The notes under the pieces were generated by a model. It did not search any database, was not told where the DNA came from, and worked only from the letters and a program-made list of their open reading frames with translations. A program made the translations under genes and the position numbers. A DNA stretch of 64,000 bases from positions 1,984,001-2,048,000 of the forward strand of contig OY725502.1 in NCBI GenBank assembly GCA_963281255.1, read 5' to 3'. Every line of letters starts with the position of its first letter. Positions within the stretch are counted from its first letter, which is position 1. This DNA is from Aphrocallistes beatrix (Eukaryota; Porifera; Hexactinellida; Sceptrulophora; Aphrocallistidae). Below are positions 31,965 to 43,040 of this stretch, piece by piece.

Positions 31965-32764
31965 CAGCGAGCTAGAGAACGCGTAGCAATGCAATGCACT
32001 GGAATAACCTTTGATATTCCTTTCACAATGCTGCTTCTAGTTGTTGGCTGTTATTTGTATTATCCAGCTTATTTGTGTAGTATTTTCATTAAATTATTGA
32101 GAATTCATTTCAACTAGCAGACTCCTAGTCAGGGGCTGAGCATTTTATACATCAGAATTAGGAATATTTTGAATATAGTATATGTGTCGCTGAATGAGAT
32201 TTTCTGAAATATTTCTTTTACCTTCAGAGTGGTTTGCAGTAGCTGAACAGACGAAATGGTCGGGAAAGCTGTCTTTTTTTGTATGCACAAAAACTGGACT
32301 TAAGTTAGTAGTTTTAGAAAATTTATTTTTTCATATTACTCAATCGCTTTGATTTACTCCATTATTATTAATAATCCCTTATCGTTATTTTCATATACAT
32401 AAGGCATACAGTAGAACCTCTAAAGGTAGGGGAGGTTGGGCCGAGAAGCCGAGGGGGATTCTAGGGGTTTTGGTGCGGAATGTTCTAAAAATTCGCCTGT
32501 AAGGCATTTTTAAGCAATATGTATATATAATTAGTTAGTCACTTCTTTATTCCAGTATTACATATTAGTCGGCCTTATTCCTGTTTGACAATTCAGCCTT
32601 ATTCAGTCAACCCTTTTTGGTGTTCGAATCGAGAAAAGATATATGTTGATAGTACATAGATAGTAGTTCTCAAGGTCTATTCTTGCATGGTTGACGATTG
32701 TTGATCTGTTATTTTTTCGCCGAATTTCATGACTTTCCCAATTATTTTTAGTAGTGAATATTTA
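31965..32764. other. aPKC 3' flank
   Basis: AT-rich, probably containing the aPKC 3'UTR (attaaattattgag near 32090 is the only polyA-like context I see). At ~32412 there is a solo pogo-type end (CAGTAGAACCTCTAAAGGTA) related to the one at 63701. Confidence 0.45.
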
Positions 32765-32952
32765 CAGTTGACTCCGGTTAATAGGGCCACATCGGTCAGA
32801 GGACATTTTGCCCCGATTAATTGGAGAACCCTATTAACCGAAAATATTTTGTATTAGCTCCTATGTGTGAGAGCTATTCCGGTCCTGCCAAAAGTGGGCC
32901 GATTAAGCGGTTGACCCGATTAAACAGTGACCCTATTAAGCGGAGTCGACTG
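32765..32952. mobile_element. Pogo-type MITE, family 2
   Basis: 188 bp, termini CAGTTGACTCCGGTTAATAG / CTATTAAGCGGAGTCGACTG, with TA on both sides (32763-32764 and 32953-32954). Confidence 0.85.
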
Positions 32953-33251
32953 TATATATACTCAAAGCTGTATTAAATGTATTAATAAGATCTCTCCTGC
33001 TAAAATAGGGTATTACTAAGTAGAATCCGATGTTTGTACTTATGTTATATTGTTTATCTCATGAGTTTTTAACATAAGGCCCTTTTAACTGTGCTTTTAC
33101 CGCTCCTCCCATTGCTCCCCATGCTGACATATAACAGCATAGGATTGCATTGGCAACCTACGTAGCTAAGTATATATAAGTAATTAAATCATTTGCAAAT
33201 TGACAATTAAGAGGCATACATGTTTTGACATCAAAAATGCCGTTTTAGTAT
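32953..33251. other. 3' flank of the CatSper subunit gene
   Basis: No gene seen; AT-rich with one less biased stretch (cttttaccgctcctcccatt) near 33100. Confidence 0.4.
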
Positions 33252-35555
33252 TTAAATTTGTTTAAGGTAAGATATGTTATTTGACTTGATTCGTTTGCAC
33301 TTTTTGACATCTTTGAGCATTAGGCATGCTATTCCCATCCCCAGTCCGAACAATGTGGCTGTAATCATTGTAACTGTATGTTCGACCTCCTTTAGCAGCG
33401 GGGCATTTATCACAAATATTTGAACTTGAGATTTGAAAAAACAATACGTCCATATGGAATTAGGCTTGAATTTCGCTTCAAAATGAAATAGACCAGAACC
33501 GAGGAAATGAATATAATGACTGTCACTGATGTTCGAATGAATAAAATCTGATCGATTATTGATCTCTATAAGTGAGAATGGAATTTTCCAGTCATCGATA
33601 TGCTGAATAACTGACCCGTCTTCCCATGATAAGCTGGTCTGAATATGAAGAGGGTGATGATACTGGTGAACCCGAACTCTCTCTTTGCACTCGCTAAGAC
33701 TAATGTCTTCAGAATTTTTCTTTTCTTCATTGCACTTACAATCTTTCCTGGATTTGAAATTAAGACAATGTCTTAATATGAATGGCACTGATTTATAATG
33801 CACGTTTGGTTTTATTTTTAACTCTGGATAGTAATTATAAATATTAGTGCTGGTTGGAACCATATGTCCGTAGGATGAAGGCGGTCTATAATTTGGTGGA
33901 AGTGAGTAGTAGTTCGTTTTGTGTGATGGGGATATTAATGTTAATTTGTACTGTGACGGACAAGCAACTTTGATATTCAGGGATTTCCTATGGAGAGGAA
34001 GTCTACTCGTGCATTTTGGCGCAATTCTGATATTCGTAGCTCCAACTGGTTTGTAAGCTAGTATCAATTCAAGGTGGGTACGGTTCAGTTCGCTCTGCTG
34101 AGAGAGCTTGATCAAATTTGGTCCAAAATGTAACATTTCAAAAATGAGATCAGAAATTCTAAATTCTGATTTAAGAACAATAACACGAATCGTGAAAGTT
34201 TCCCATCGATCAATAACCCTTGCAGATGGTAGATAGGAGGGAATGAATTCTAACTTCCTGACTAAACAGTTGGATTTCTCTATTAACAATTGGGAGAATT
34301 TGGTATTGCTTACATATACGAATGGTTGCCCCCACGTGCCCAGGAATATAGTCGTATTATAATTGAGTATATGGGGATTTGATAAAGAGACGTGGCAGTC
34401 TTCAACATAGTAACTTGAATTGTGTGTGTATATTAAACAGGATACCTCCTGAAATAGAATTGCTTTTATTTGGGGAATATCGAAAGTTTGAGTTTCAAGA
34501 GAATGAGTTATCTGCAATACATTCTTACCAATCGTAAATATTGCGTGGGAATGAGGATTTATGAAGAAATTTGTTGCGAATTGTTCTTTCTCGCCAGTCC
34601 AGACTTCATCTAGAAGTTTAAATTTAGATGAGGTTGGTAGGGATATATTCAAAGAGATTATTTTTGAATGATTATTGGACGTAATTAAAAGCATTAGTCT
34701 ATCAGAAAACAATTTAGCATCCATGATTCGAGTAATAGTAACTTTCCATTCAATCAATAGATCGGTGAGATTAAAATATGTTGTTTGATTTGCAGATGTT
34801 TCGTGAATCGTTATAACGTCACTCTCGTTTATAAGCACTAGTAGGTTTGGGTTTGCTCTTATCAATCTGAATTCAAAATTAAATTCAAATTTTAAAACCT
34901 TTTCTGATAATAGAAATACTTTCCTATCAGATCGGAGCAGCATTGAGAAATGATCTAATTGCTGTACCTCTGTAATAAATAGAGGATTTGAAATATTCAA
35001 AAATTCGGATATATCTATCTGGAATGCTTCGTCTGCGACTGGAGAAATGAACACAGATAATTTTGAATGGTCGTATCCGAGCAGAACCTCAGGGATGGGG
35101 GCATACTGAAAAGTATTATTGGTTAAGTTAGTCTTGTGTTTTTCAATGAAGTTGTCAGAAAATCTGTAGAATATAGGGTCATTGACAATTATCCATAAGA
35201 TAAGTATTCTCGATTCCAAATAGTTGCGAATTTGCAAATAGTATTTGATGCCTTTGAAATAATGTTTTGGGAGTAAAATACTACAAACAGAAGCATCTCC
35301 GTCTGGTTGTATCGTTATATTTACATGGAAAGAGCCGTTATAGAGCAATGCGTTGAAGTCCGAATAATTACAGGAATGATTAGTATCCAGGTACAAAATC
35401 AGGTCTGTATCTTCGTATGATGATCCCCCCAATAGCAAATATACTTGTTCTATTCGAGTGCTTTCTTCGCGGTTCTTCGAGCTAAACAAGGAAAACGGAC
35501 AAGAGAGTGGGATAATTATGCAAGTTATTGCATATAGTACGATATGTAATATCAT
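33252..35555 (-). CDS. CATSPERD: CatSper auxiliary subunit, delta/epsilon type
   Basis: The 767-aa predicted type I membrane protein fits an auxiliary subunit of the sperm flagellar Ca2+ channel CatSper, whose large ectodomains form the extracellular canopy. An N-terminal signal peptide (~1-22) is followed by ~700 extracellular residues with many N-glycosylation sequons and beta-rich sequence. The most telling block is CPSQYKLTL...LPPNYRPPSSYGHMVPTSTNIYNYYPE (~535-575), the conserved NYRPPS..G...P.S.N.Y segment shared by CATSPERD/E. A C-terminal WTYCFFKSQVQIFVINAP leads into one membrane helix (~728-748) and a short basic tail. Length is near human CATSPERD (798 aa) and shorter than CATSPERE (951). 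The ATG immediately follows ATTATTAAG. One exon. Assignment to delta rather than epsilon is uncertain. No other CatSper gene is seen in the window. Confidence 0.72.
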   Translation of the reverse strand: MILHIVLYAITCIIIPLSCPFSLFSSKNREESTRIEQVYLLLGGSSYEDTDLILYLDTNHSCNYSDFNALLYNGSFHVNITIQPDGDASVCSILLPKHYFKGIKYYLQIRNYLESRILILWIIVNDPIFYRFSDNFIEKHKTNLTNNTFQYAPIPEVLLGYDHSKLSVFISPVADEAFQIDISEFLNISNPLFITEVQQLDHFSMLLRSDRKVFLLSEKVLKFEFNFEFRLIRANPNLLVLINESDVITIHETSANQTTYFNLTDLLIEWKVTITRIMDAKLFSDRLMLLITSNNHSKIISLNISLPTSSKFKLLDEVWTGEKEQFATNFFINPHSHAIFTIGKNVLQITHSLETQTFDIPQIKAILFQEVSCLIYTHNSSYYVEDCHVSLSNPHILNYNTTIFLGTWGQPFVYVSNTKFSQLLIEKSNCLVRKLEFIPSYLPSARVIDRWETFTIRVIVLKSEFRISDLIFEMLHFGPNLIKLSQQSELNRTHLELILAYKPVGATNIRIAPKCTSRLPLHRKSLNIKVACPSQYKLTLISPSHKTNYYSLPPNYRPPSSYGHMVPTSTNIYNYYPELKIKPNVHYKSVPFILRHCLNFKSRKDCKCNEEKKNSEDISLSECKERVRVHQYHHPLHIQTSLSWEDGSVIQHIDDWKIPFSLIEINNRSDFIHSNISDSHYIHFLGSGLFHFEAKFKPNSIWTYCFFKSQVQIFVINAPLLKEVEHTVTMITATLFGLGMGIACLMLKDVKKCKRIKSNNISYLKQI

Positions 35556-36578
35556 CTTAATAATCGGAAAGTGATACTGAAATAGTTTATATCTAGTTCA
35601 TACGATATTTATTCACTCTGGAGATTACAGGCTGAAGGAATTCATTTAATTTCGACATACATACCATACATACAATCATTCCATGGGCGCTAAGAGCGGC
35701 TGTAGATATCATAGAATTCTCCTGATGCAAATTTGTTTTACAATTGAATGTTCAAGTGATTTTGTAAAATATTTTATTCATGTATATATTTTATTGGGGA
35801 AGAAGACTTGATCGTAGGACAATATTGAAGTTACACACGTACATATCTTTATAGGGTTGCCAGATGTTATTTTAGATGCGATTTTTGGAAATTAATCATT
35901 TTAAACCAATTTTAAACTAAAATGATATTTTGTTGAGCAAAATTATTTTTTCATAACTGAACTTTAGTTTCTAATCAAGTGTAAACACAAAATGGGGACA
36001 TCTAGTGCAAACACTTATGCGAAATTTCAACTGGTTCTTGGGATAATATGGACGCCTGAAGCTTGTATTAAATTATATTTTTATGATTATTTCTATCAAA
36101 TAACCTCTTTGTTCTACATAAGATCAAAAACGTTGTATACGTACATACTACTAGTACATTAGAATAGTTACTCTTGATAAATAAAGTGTTCGTCAACCGC
36201 ACAGCACAAGCAAGCGAGCGCCCTTGTACTAGTTTACCTCGCAAGAGTGATTTCTTCGACCCGGACAAAATTGTATCATACCTGGACACCGGACATATTA
36301 TCCAAAACCCAAATTTCCGAATCAAACCGTACGTCTGGGAACCCTAAATCTATAATACCCTTGAAGAGTATAGGCCCCGCACATATATTATCAACTAATA
36401 ATCGATGAATTCTGAATCATTTAGTGTTGATTTATTAATCTTAGCATCAATACGCAGAAAAAGAATGGTTTATTTAGATTTATGGTGATTATCACGCCTC
36501 TTTTTGGTTTACTTGGTTTACTTGTGGAACGGTATTACTGTCACGTCAATATTAAAACCTCAGAATTATTATTCAATA
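35556..36578. other. Intergenic, no gene
   Basis: AT-rich. A fragment of the GC-rich dispersed repeat is at ~36195-36235 (cgcacagcacaagcaagcga). Nothing else recognised. Confidence 0.45.
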
Positions 36579-36619
36579 CAAGGTTGAAACCGATTGCACC
36601 GAATATCAGTATTCATGAA

Positions 36620-36770
36620 TAGTTCCTGAACCGAATACGAATACTGATAATATTCTGTACTCTAACCGAATACGAATACTGATAATATTCAGCTACTCTA
36701 ACCGAATACGAATACTGATAATATTCAGCTACTCTAACCGAATATAAATACTGATATTATTCGGGTACTT
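36620..36770 (+). repeat. 36-bp tandem repeat, about four units
   Basis: Unit includes aaccgaatacgaatactgat followed by aatattcagctactct; the last unit is diverged. It is internal to the hAT-type element. Confidence 0.8.
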
Positions 36771-36941
36771 CATAAATTCTAATACTGCGCAGCTGAAATA
36801 AATAATCTTTAATAGAGGACTGTGAATTGTTATAGTACTGTATGTTGACCTATTTTACAGATAGTGACTGGATATGATAGGTAAATAAGTTAGAAAATAT
36901 ATTATAACCAAGGTTGAAACCGATTGAACCGGATATAAATA

Positions 36942-37099
36942 CAGTGGAATTCGCTTATTAGCAACTCGAGTTTTGCTCATAAAATGGTTGCTAATACGCG
37001 AAGTTGCTAATAAGGGAACAGAATTAACACAAAATCTTCACCTGGGACCTGAAGATTGGTTGCTAATAGAGCAATATTGCTAATAAGGGAATTCCACTG
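36942..37099. mobile_element. Pogo-type MITE, family 3, copy 1
   Basis: 158 bp, termini CAGTGGAATTCGCTTATTAG / GGGAATTCCACTG, with TA on both sides. Copy 2 is at 39897-40069. Confidence 0.85.
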
Positions 37100-37267
37100 T
37101 ATTCATGAATATTCCCTAACCGAATACGAATACTGATAATATTCGGTTAGTTCAACCGAATACGAATACTGATATTCGGTCACTCTAACCGAATGCGATA
37201 TTCAGTTCCCAACAGAATATTGAACTATTCGGTTGCAACCTTGAATTCAATTGCTAATATTCATTTA

Positions 37268-38033
37268 CAGGGTAGGGAATAAGTTCTGCCACAAGCTTCA
37301 TTAGGTATAAAATTTCTTATACTCAAACAATCTTAGTTATTATGGTCCTTAGAGATTGTAATTCGAATATTTTAAATGATTTTAAAAGATTTTTCGATTC
37401 TATGACTTATGTGTTTTGTATGGTGAGTTTTGAGAAAAAAAAATGTGTCCTGGTCCGCAGCGAAAATCGTGAATCAGGGCCCACTGCTTCTGTAAAAAAT
37501 GTCTTCATAATCGATGTCCCATGACGATTTAGCACCTGGTAGCTTTCATTCACCATATAAATATTTCATAAATCCACTGAATTCGTTATTAGAAACGAGA
37601 AAAAGTTATTCAGTCGCAGTTCAAATTAGGTACATTTTGCAAAATTCCCCAAATGGCACTTTTTTTCACATCACAAAGAAATCTGATCCAATTGGTCTTC
37701 AAAATACACTGATCTGAACATCTTATATCTCTACAAATTTAGAGTGTTCGAGGAAAATGTGTGAGCTAATTTTTCCTAGAATTTGAAGACTGGGAAGATA
37801 ACTTGAAAAGCAGTGGGCCCTGATTCACGATTTTCGCTGCGGACCAGGACACATTTTTTTTTCTCAAAACTCACCATACAAAACACATTTCTAAGTCATA
37901 GAATCGAAAAATCTTTTAAAATCATTGAGGATATTCGAATTACAATCTCTAAGGACCATAATAACTAAGATCGTTTGAGTATAAGAAATTTTATACCTAA
38001 TGAAACTTGTGGCAGAACTTATTCCCCACCCTG
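37268..38033. mobile_element. CAGGGTG palindromic MITE, full copy
   Basis: 766 bp, begins CAGGGTAGGGAATAAGTTCT and ends AACTTATTCCCCACCCTG, with TA on each side (37266-37267 and 38034-38035). Same palindrome as 29466-30221. ORFs of ~60-95 codons in its arms are by-products of the repeat. Confidence 0.88.
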
Positions 38034-38566
38034 TATATTATATCTAGTTCTGGCAGATGAGAAATTGCGCACCAGGACCCTATCATTCTCTATGACTTTT
38101 TCTCTTGCATTGGTGTCGCGTCGATTCTTCTGGCCTACTTGTCTACTAGGTACTAGGGATCATAATGTATTCGGAATTAGGATGCTCAAGTGCGTTCTAA
38201 GCTGCCTGCCCATAAGTAACTTTATTATTGAGGGTGCTGAGTGTTCTAGATATATGTATTTAATTTGATATTGGAATGCCTGGTAGGCAAACCGGACCAT
38301 ATTCGAATAATCTTCTCGACGTACCACTTTCCAAGTAGATGTTGCTGCGTACGGTTACCTTTTATATGCCCAAAAATTCGGGCCAAATATCAATGATAAC
38401 CAATTAGAAAAATTTTTAAAAACATTAGTTTTAAATATTTGAAATTTTTTCAATAACAGTGCAAATCAAGATCAATTTACGTTCTCATTCATTAAACAGT
38501 TTTCGATTAAAAATTTAAATAATCACTACTATCAAGCAGTGGTGTCGATTTTCAAATATATAAACT
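38034..38566. other. Intergenic, no gene
   Basis: AT-rich, nothing recognised. Confidence 0.4.
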
Positions 38567-38650
38567 CAGTGGCGGCGCGAGGGTAAGGCCTGGTGAAGCA
38601 CAGGCCTCAGGAGAATTTATTTGTGCCTCACTTGTGCCTCACCGCCATTG
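38567..38650. mobile_element. 84-bp hAT-type mini-element
   Basis: Termini CAGTGGCGG / CCGCCATTG with exact 8-bp duplications TATAAACT (38559-38566 and 38651-38658). The interior repeats gtgcctcac. Unusually short for a mobile unit. Confidence 0.8.
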
Positions 38651-38825
38651 TATAAACTTAAAGATTGGGGGAAGTTTGTTTAAATATATTTTGGGATAGG
38701 AATTCTAAACCTATTTTATCATTTTGGAATTAAGTTATATATGCCACCATTATGCAAAACGTTAGTTAGCCCCAGAAAAAAGTATCAAGTGTTTTAAGAT
38801 GAGAGATTAATGGAGGGGGGACGGC

Positions 38826-38971
38826 CATGGGCGCCGAACTTTTCGAAATCTAAGGACAATTTCGGGGTTCCAGGGGGGGGCTCAGTCCTAAATTTTGTAT
38901 TGCGTCTATGGGCCATCTTCGAATCCAGGGGGGGCTCGAGCCCCCCAGCCCCCCCGGGTTCGCCGCCTATG
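38826..38971. mobile_element. 146-bp GC-rich hAT-type MITE
   Basis: Termini CATGGGCGCCGAAC / GTTCGCCGCCTATG. Flanking octamers GGGACGGC and GGCACGGC differ at one base. The interior has G and C runs. Confidence 0.65.
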
Positions 38972-39251
38972 GGCACGGCAACCTCCCGCGAACCATCCTA
39001 CTCTCCTGCTTGAGGGAGATGAATTATGTGTATAGAGGAGAGAAAGACGAGGGTACAAGCACAACAGATATTTTAAAAACAATTTAAAAACAATTGTCAA
39101 ATACTATTAATAGGACAGTTGTGTACAGGATTAGTGTGGCCGTTGTGTACATGGACTTTTGTGTATGGGCGTAGTGTAACAGTAAAGTGATAGGTTAGCC
39201 TATATAGTATAATACTACGTAGCTGTACTACAGCAGTGTTGTTTTGCGGTA
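38972..39251. other. Short intergenic stretch
   Basis: Contains gttgtgtacaggattagtgt-type repeats ("gtgtac" recurring); no gene. Confidence 0.35.
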
Positions 39252-39583
39252 CAGTACACCCTCGCTAATCCGAACAGCTCTGCTCCAATGTTCGAAAAAA
39301 TCGTTCGGATTAATGAATTTGTTCCGATTAGTGAAATAACACTAATTCAATAGGGCATTAATTATAATAAATTTGTATTGTTAGAATAATAAGGATATTA
39401 TTCCGCTATGATTGCTTATTTAACGAGGTTTCTCAATCTTAATGTTAAATTTAAGTTTATAAACGTTTATTCAAATCATAGAGACGAATAAAATTATAAT
39501 TTGGGTGTTCGGATTTTAAGAATGAAGTGTTCGGATTAGCGAGGGTTCGGATTGGCGAGGTTCGGACTAGCGAGGGTGTACTG
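39252..39583. mobile_element. Pogo-type MITE, family 1, copy 2
   Basis: 332 bp, CAGTACACCCTCGCTAATCC ... GCGAGGGTGTACTG, with TA on both sides (39250-39251 and 39584-39585). Nearly identical to 20147-20478. Confidence 0.9.
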
Positions 39584-39896
39584 TATTAAAATACCCATGC
39601 TAAAATGGAATTTGTTTGCATCATCCTATAGAGTGAATATTGGGCTTGACCTCAACATTGTTAACATATTATAAGTTTGATTTTAGTCTTAAGTTCCTCT
39701 ATGTAAGATTGTGACTAGATTAATCAATTATTCATCTTATTAATATAGACCCATCGGACAAAGGTATTGAAACATTTTATTATTTCTCATACAAATAGTG
39801 CTAAATTGGACCTTTTCATGAAGGGCAAGGGCAAGTTCAAATTCTAAGAGATACTTAAAGTCTGATTTCAGATTCGAAATCTGCACATTCGAATTA

Positions 39897-40069
39897 CAGT
39901 GGAATTCGCTTATTAGCAACTCGAGTTTTGCTCATAAAATGGTTGCTAATACGCGAAGTTGCTAATAATGGAACAGAATTAACACAAAATCTTCACCTGG
40001 AGCCTGAAGATTGGTTGCTAATAGAGCAATATTGCTAATAAGGGAGTTGCCCATAAGCGAATTCCACTG
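39897..40069. mobile_element. Pogo-type MITE, family 3, copy 2
   Basis: 173 bp, CAGTGGAATTCGCTTATTAG ... GCGAATTCCACTG, with TA on both sides. Slightly longer than copy 1 because the right terminal 15 bp (ttgcccataagcgaa) is retained. Confidence 0.88.
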
Positions 40070-40276
40070 TAGTTATATGTAGTTGAACATATCTAATAAA
40101 TTACTCAACCATGAATAATCTTATCAGCCTGAGCCACTATATATAATTAATTGCCATCATGTACTATAGTGGTTAAAATGAGCATATGTGGCATAAGCAC
40201 TGATTTTGACTTACGAAAGTTAGGATTGAATTATTAATTAGAAAAATTCAACTGTGAGTAATTGGAATTTGTATTA

Positions 40277-40589
40277 CATTACACCCTCGCTAATCCGAAC
40301 CTCGCTAGTCCGAACCCTCGCTAATCCGAACACTTCATTCTTACAATCCGAACACCCGAAATATAATATTTTTCGCCTCTATGCTTTAAATCAACGTTTA
40401 TAATATTATACACTTCAATAAGATTGAGAAACTTCATTAAAGAAGTAATTATAACAAAATATTATCCTAATATTCTAACAATTCAAATTTTTTATAGTTA
40501 ATACCCCATTGAATTAGTGTTATTTCACTAATCCGAACGATTTTTTAGATCATTGGCACAGAGCTGTTCGGATTAGCGAGGGTGTACTG
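40277..40589. mobile_element. Pogo-type MITE, family 1, copy 3, inverted
   Basis: 313 bp, left terminus CATTACACCCTCGCTAATCC (one substitution), right GCGAGGGTGTACTG, with TA on both sides. Orientation is opposite to the other two copies. Confidence 0.88.
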
Positions 40590-40932
40590 TATTCGAATCT
40601 TGAATCCGATTAGCTGTATCCATGGTTTTATCTAGGATTTTCCAGTCTGGCACTTTTTTGGAGGTGATAAAAGTTATATGGCACCCAAACAGGGGGTTAT
40701 CTTGTAATTCCAGGGGTGATGGAAACCCAGCACCAAAATCGAATCACACTGCAAGCACCTTGGCTCCTCCGACGACACCAGACTGGCACCTAAAAGTGCC
40801 GCCCGAGCACTTAGATAAACCCCTGGCTGTATCCCATACCGTTTAGAGGTAATCTTCTTCATGAATAGACCCATTTTAGTACAATTTGTAAATGAAATAA
40901 TGAAATGAACAAATATTTTTGTCCTCTTGGTG

Positions 40933-41284
40933 TAGAATCAAAGTTAGCTTTTATTTCATCTTTATTTTTATCTCTGTACATAACTGTCCGTACACAAAAA
41001 TCCATGTACACAACTGTCCCATTAACTGTACACAAATGTCTCACTCCGGTGAAATTTTGACCTTTATGAACTAACCAAAATGTTTAGAATATATAACTAA
41101 TGCCTTTATAGAAAACATTAGGGGGTTTTAATTAATAACTTATTCACTAAACTACTGAAACTTATTTGAACTTAGTTTTGACTTAAATTTTTGATAAAAA
41201 ATAGTCTGCTTCTAACTAGACTTAACTCGATATCTTTTAAAATAATGATTTGACAATTTAAAGTAAATTAAAATACGTATATGC
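40933..41284. other. Intergenic; possible end of a larger inverted-repeat element
   Basis: Sequence at ~41111-41185 (cttattcactaaac and gaacttagttttgacttaaa) is the approximate inverse of 43070-43136 (cttagttttgacttggttta and gtttagtgaataag). The two may be ends of one ~2-kb element enclosing the repeats between them. Confidence 0.35.
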
Positions 41285-42041
41285 AAAATTTGGAATTTTT
41301 TCATGGGATGTTGCTACATTCCAGTGTTGCTATGGAAACGTATTTTGGTCAGTTATGGTCATATCTTGGAAACCGCAAGAGCTAGACGTTCAAATTTAAT
41401 TATATTTGATAGCCAATATGCTATTTCTTATTAAGCGATAATATAATTTATATATCTAAATTTAATGGTTTACGATATATTCGACAAATTAACAAATGTG
41501 ACCAATATGATAAATTGTCTACTAACTCGAAAGCCATTGAATTTAGACATAAATTATATTATCGCTTAATAAAAAGTAATATATTGGCTATAAAATAGAA
41601 TTAAATTTGAATGTATAGCTCCAGCGGTTTTCAAGATATGACCTCAACTGACCAAAATGCGTTTCCATGGCAACACTGGAATTTATTAACATTCCATAAA
41701 AAATTCCAAATTTTTCGCATCAACCCATTCACGGCTCACTTCTATGCGAAAAAAATTATAATGAAAACACTTAGAAGTACGTACCCTTATACCGTCTCTG
41801 AAATCACTAAATTTGTCACAAATATAACCTATTGCGCAATCATATGATGACTAATCTAACTTTTAACAACGGATATGGGTACTGTGACACCATATTTATA
41901 TATGCTGGTAATACATTCCTAAGCTCTATTGTGCCTGGTTAATGATTTAAGGCAGCTCATGTATTAGTTCAACCATCTTCTACCGCATCCCTAGTCCAAA
42001 ATCCTCAAGTCACTGTGAGGCCTTATATGTAGTAGGCTATG
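41285..42041. mobile_element. P-type palindromic MITE, left end lost
   Basis: Same subfamily as 46156-47226 (gaattttttcatggaatgtt-like arms and a central inverse). The right end AGTAGGCTATG is intact at 42041, but the outer left arm is missing. Confidence 0.8.
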
Positions 42042-42395
42042 GTATATGTAACATAGGAAACCTAGATGATGAGTAGTGGCTATATCAAGGAATTATCTAG
42101 AAGCGCGAGACGCTCCTTTAGGCGTATTATATTAATTAAGCCCGAAAATGTTTGGAGCGTGAAAGTTTAGAATATTATCCAATTGACTCTACGTAGTATA
42201 TTGTAGTGATACGTATTTATCCATTTAGGCGTATGAAAAATTAGGGGTTTGAGATTAGGAGCGTACCTCTGGAAGACTTTATAACACCCTGGGTTAAATT
42301 GATATCGTGTTTTGAATTCATCATATAAGAAATTTGTGTAAGTTAAAAAAACTTAGCAAAAACTAAGTCAAGTTATCTTATAATAAAAAGTCGAG
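42042..42395. other. Degraded hAT-type fragment and spacer
   Basis: 42100-42295 contains ctttaggcgtattat, atttaggcgtatgaaaaatt and actttataacaccctggg, a diverged relative of the element at 17279-17490. No gene. Confidence 0.45.
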
Positions 42396-42560
42396 AGAGC
42401 ATGCTCGTTAAGTCGAGAGAGCATGCTCGTTAGGTCGAGAGAGCATGCTCGTTAGGTCGAGAGAGCATGCTCGTTATCTCCTTATAATAAAAAGTCGAGA
42501 GAGCATGCTCATTAAGTCGAGAGAGCATGCTCGTTAGGTCGAGAGAGCATGTTCGTTATA
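42396..42560 (+). repeat. 22-bp tandem repeat with palindromic core
   Basis: About seven units of gtcgagagagcatgctcgtt + a(a/g). Each contains the self-complementary GAGCATGCTC. The array is interrupted once by ctccttataataaaaa. The same unit recurs inverted at 42976-43040. Confidence 0.9.
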
Positions 42561-42571
42561 TACTCCATTGG

Positions 42572-42764
42572 GGTAAGCAGAACTTTCGTCCCTGGAATTT
42601 TTGTCTCATTAGAGACAAAAAAAACGGGCACTAATATGTAAGGAAAGGAAATTGAGGCTTTTGGAGTGGAGTATGTTTGAAAAAAAGGGTGAAAATGAGG
42701 CATTTTGATTGAGAAATCATTAGGTGCGAAAAGGGCATTTCAGGGGACGAAAGTTCCGCCATTC
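42572..42764. mobile_element. 193-bp MULE-type MITE
   Basis: Inverted ends contain GAACTTTCGTCCC / GGGGACGAAAGTTC. Exact 9-bp duplications CTCCATTGG flank it (42563-42571 and 42765-42773). The interior matches, inverted, the core of 24800-25137. It sits between the two inverted tandem arrays. Confidence 0.85.
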
Positions 42765-42975
42765 CTCCATTGGTTACCAGCATCATACCTACTTATAATA
42801 GTAGGAAGTTATTACATATATGAAACTTCTCGAACTAATTTAAACCAATTTTACATCAGGATTTTTATAGGTGATACTCTGTACGGGAAGTACAGTATCT
42901 AGGGCACATGTAGTAGATTCAAATCAGTAAATACTTGTACCTTTTTTGAACATAAAGAAGGTATAAATGTAAGGA

Positions 42976-43040
42976 GCATGCTCTCTCGACCTAATGAGCA
43001 TGCTCTCTGGACTTAACGAGCATGCTCTCTGGACTTTTCA
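42976..43040 (-). repeat. Inverted counterpart of the 22-bp tandem repeat
   Basis: Three units of gagcatgctctctcgacc / gagcatgctctctggact, the reverse complement of the array at 42396-42560. The flanks of both arrays share aaaaactaagtcaag, so the pair is likely the two ends of one element. Confidence 0.8.

Larger units (their letters stand above)
36579..37243. mobile_element. hAT-type element, CAAGGTTGAAACCG family
   Basis: Termini CAAGGTTGAAACCGATTG / CGGTTGCAACCTTG. A 7-bp ATTCAAT occurs on both sides, displaced by one base, so the exact duplication is blurred. A second internal copy of the left end starts at 36904-36909. The interior has a 36-bp tandem repeat (36620-36770) and a nested TA-flanked MITE (36942-37099). 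The better preserved relative at 54092-54668 has an 8-bp duplication. Confidence 0.7.
39748..40932. mobile_element. Tc1-type MITE carrying two nested MITEs
   Basis: Ends cggacaaaggtattgaaaca (left) and aaatatttttgtcctcttgg (right) match the termini of the element at 59006-62198, and so do the sub-terminal parts (cttcatgaatagacccattt). Two TA-inserting MITEs sit inside at 39897-40069 and 40277-40589. The left boundary is approximate. Confidence 0.65.

Noticed and set aside
32630-32650. tRNA T-loop-like GTTCGAATC
   Set aside because: There is no acceptor stem, D-arm or anticodon arm around it. I found no convincing tRNA, rRNA or SL RNA gene in the window.
37342-37524. A recurring short frame (ESGPTASVKNVFIIDVP type) in several CAGGGTG MITEs
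   Set aside because: It recurs only because the MITE is repetitive; it lies in palindromic arms, and copies have stops and frame changes.
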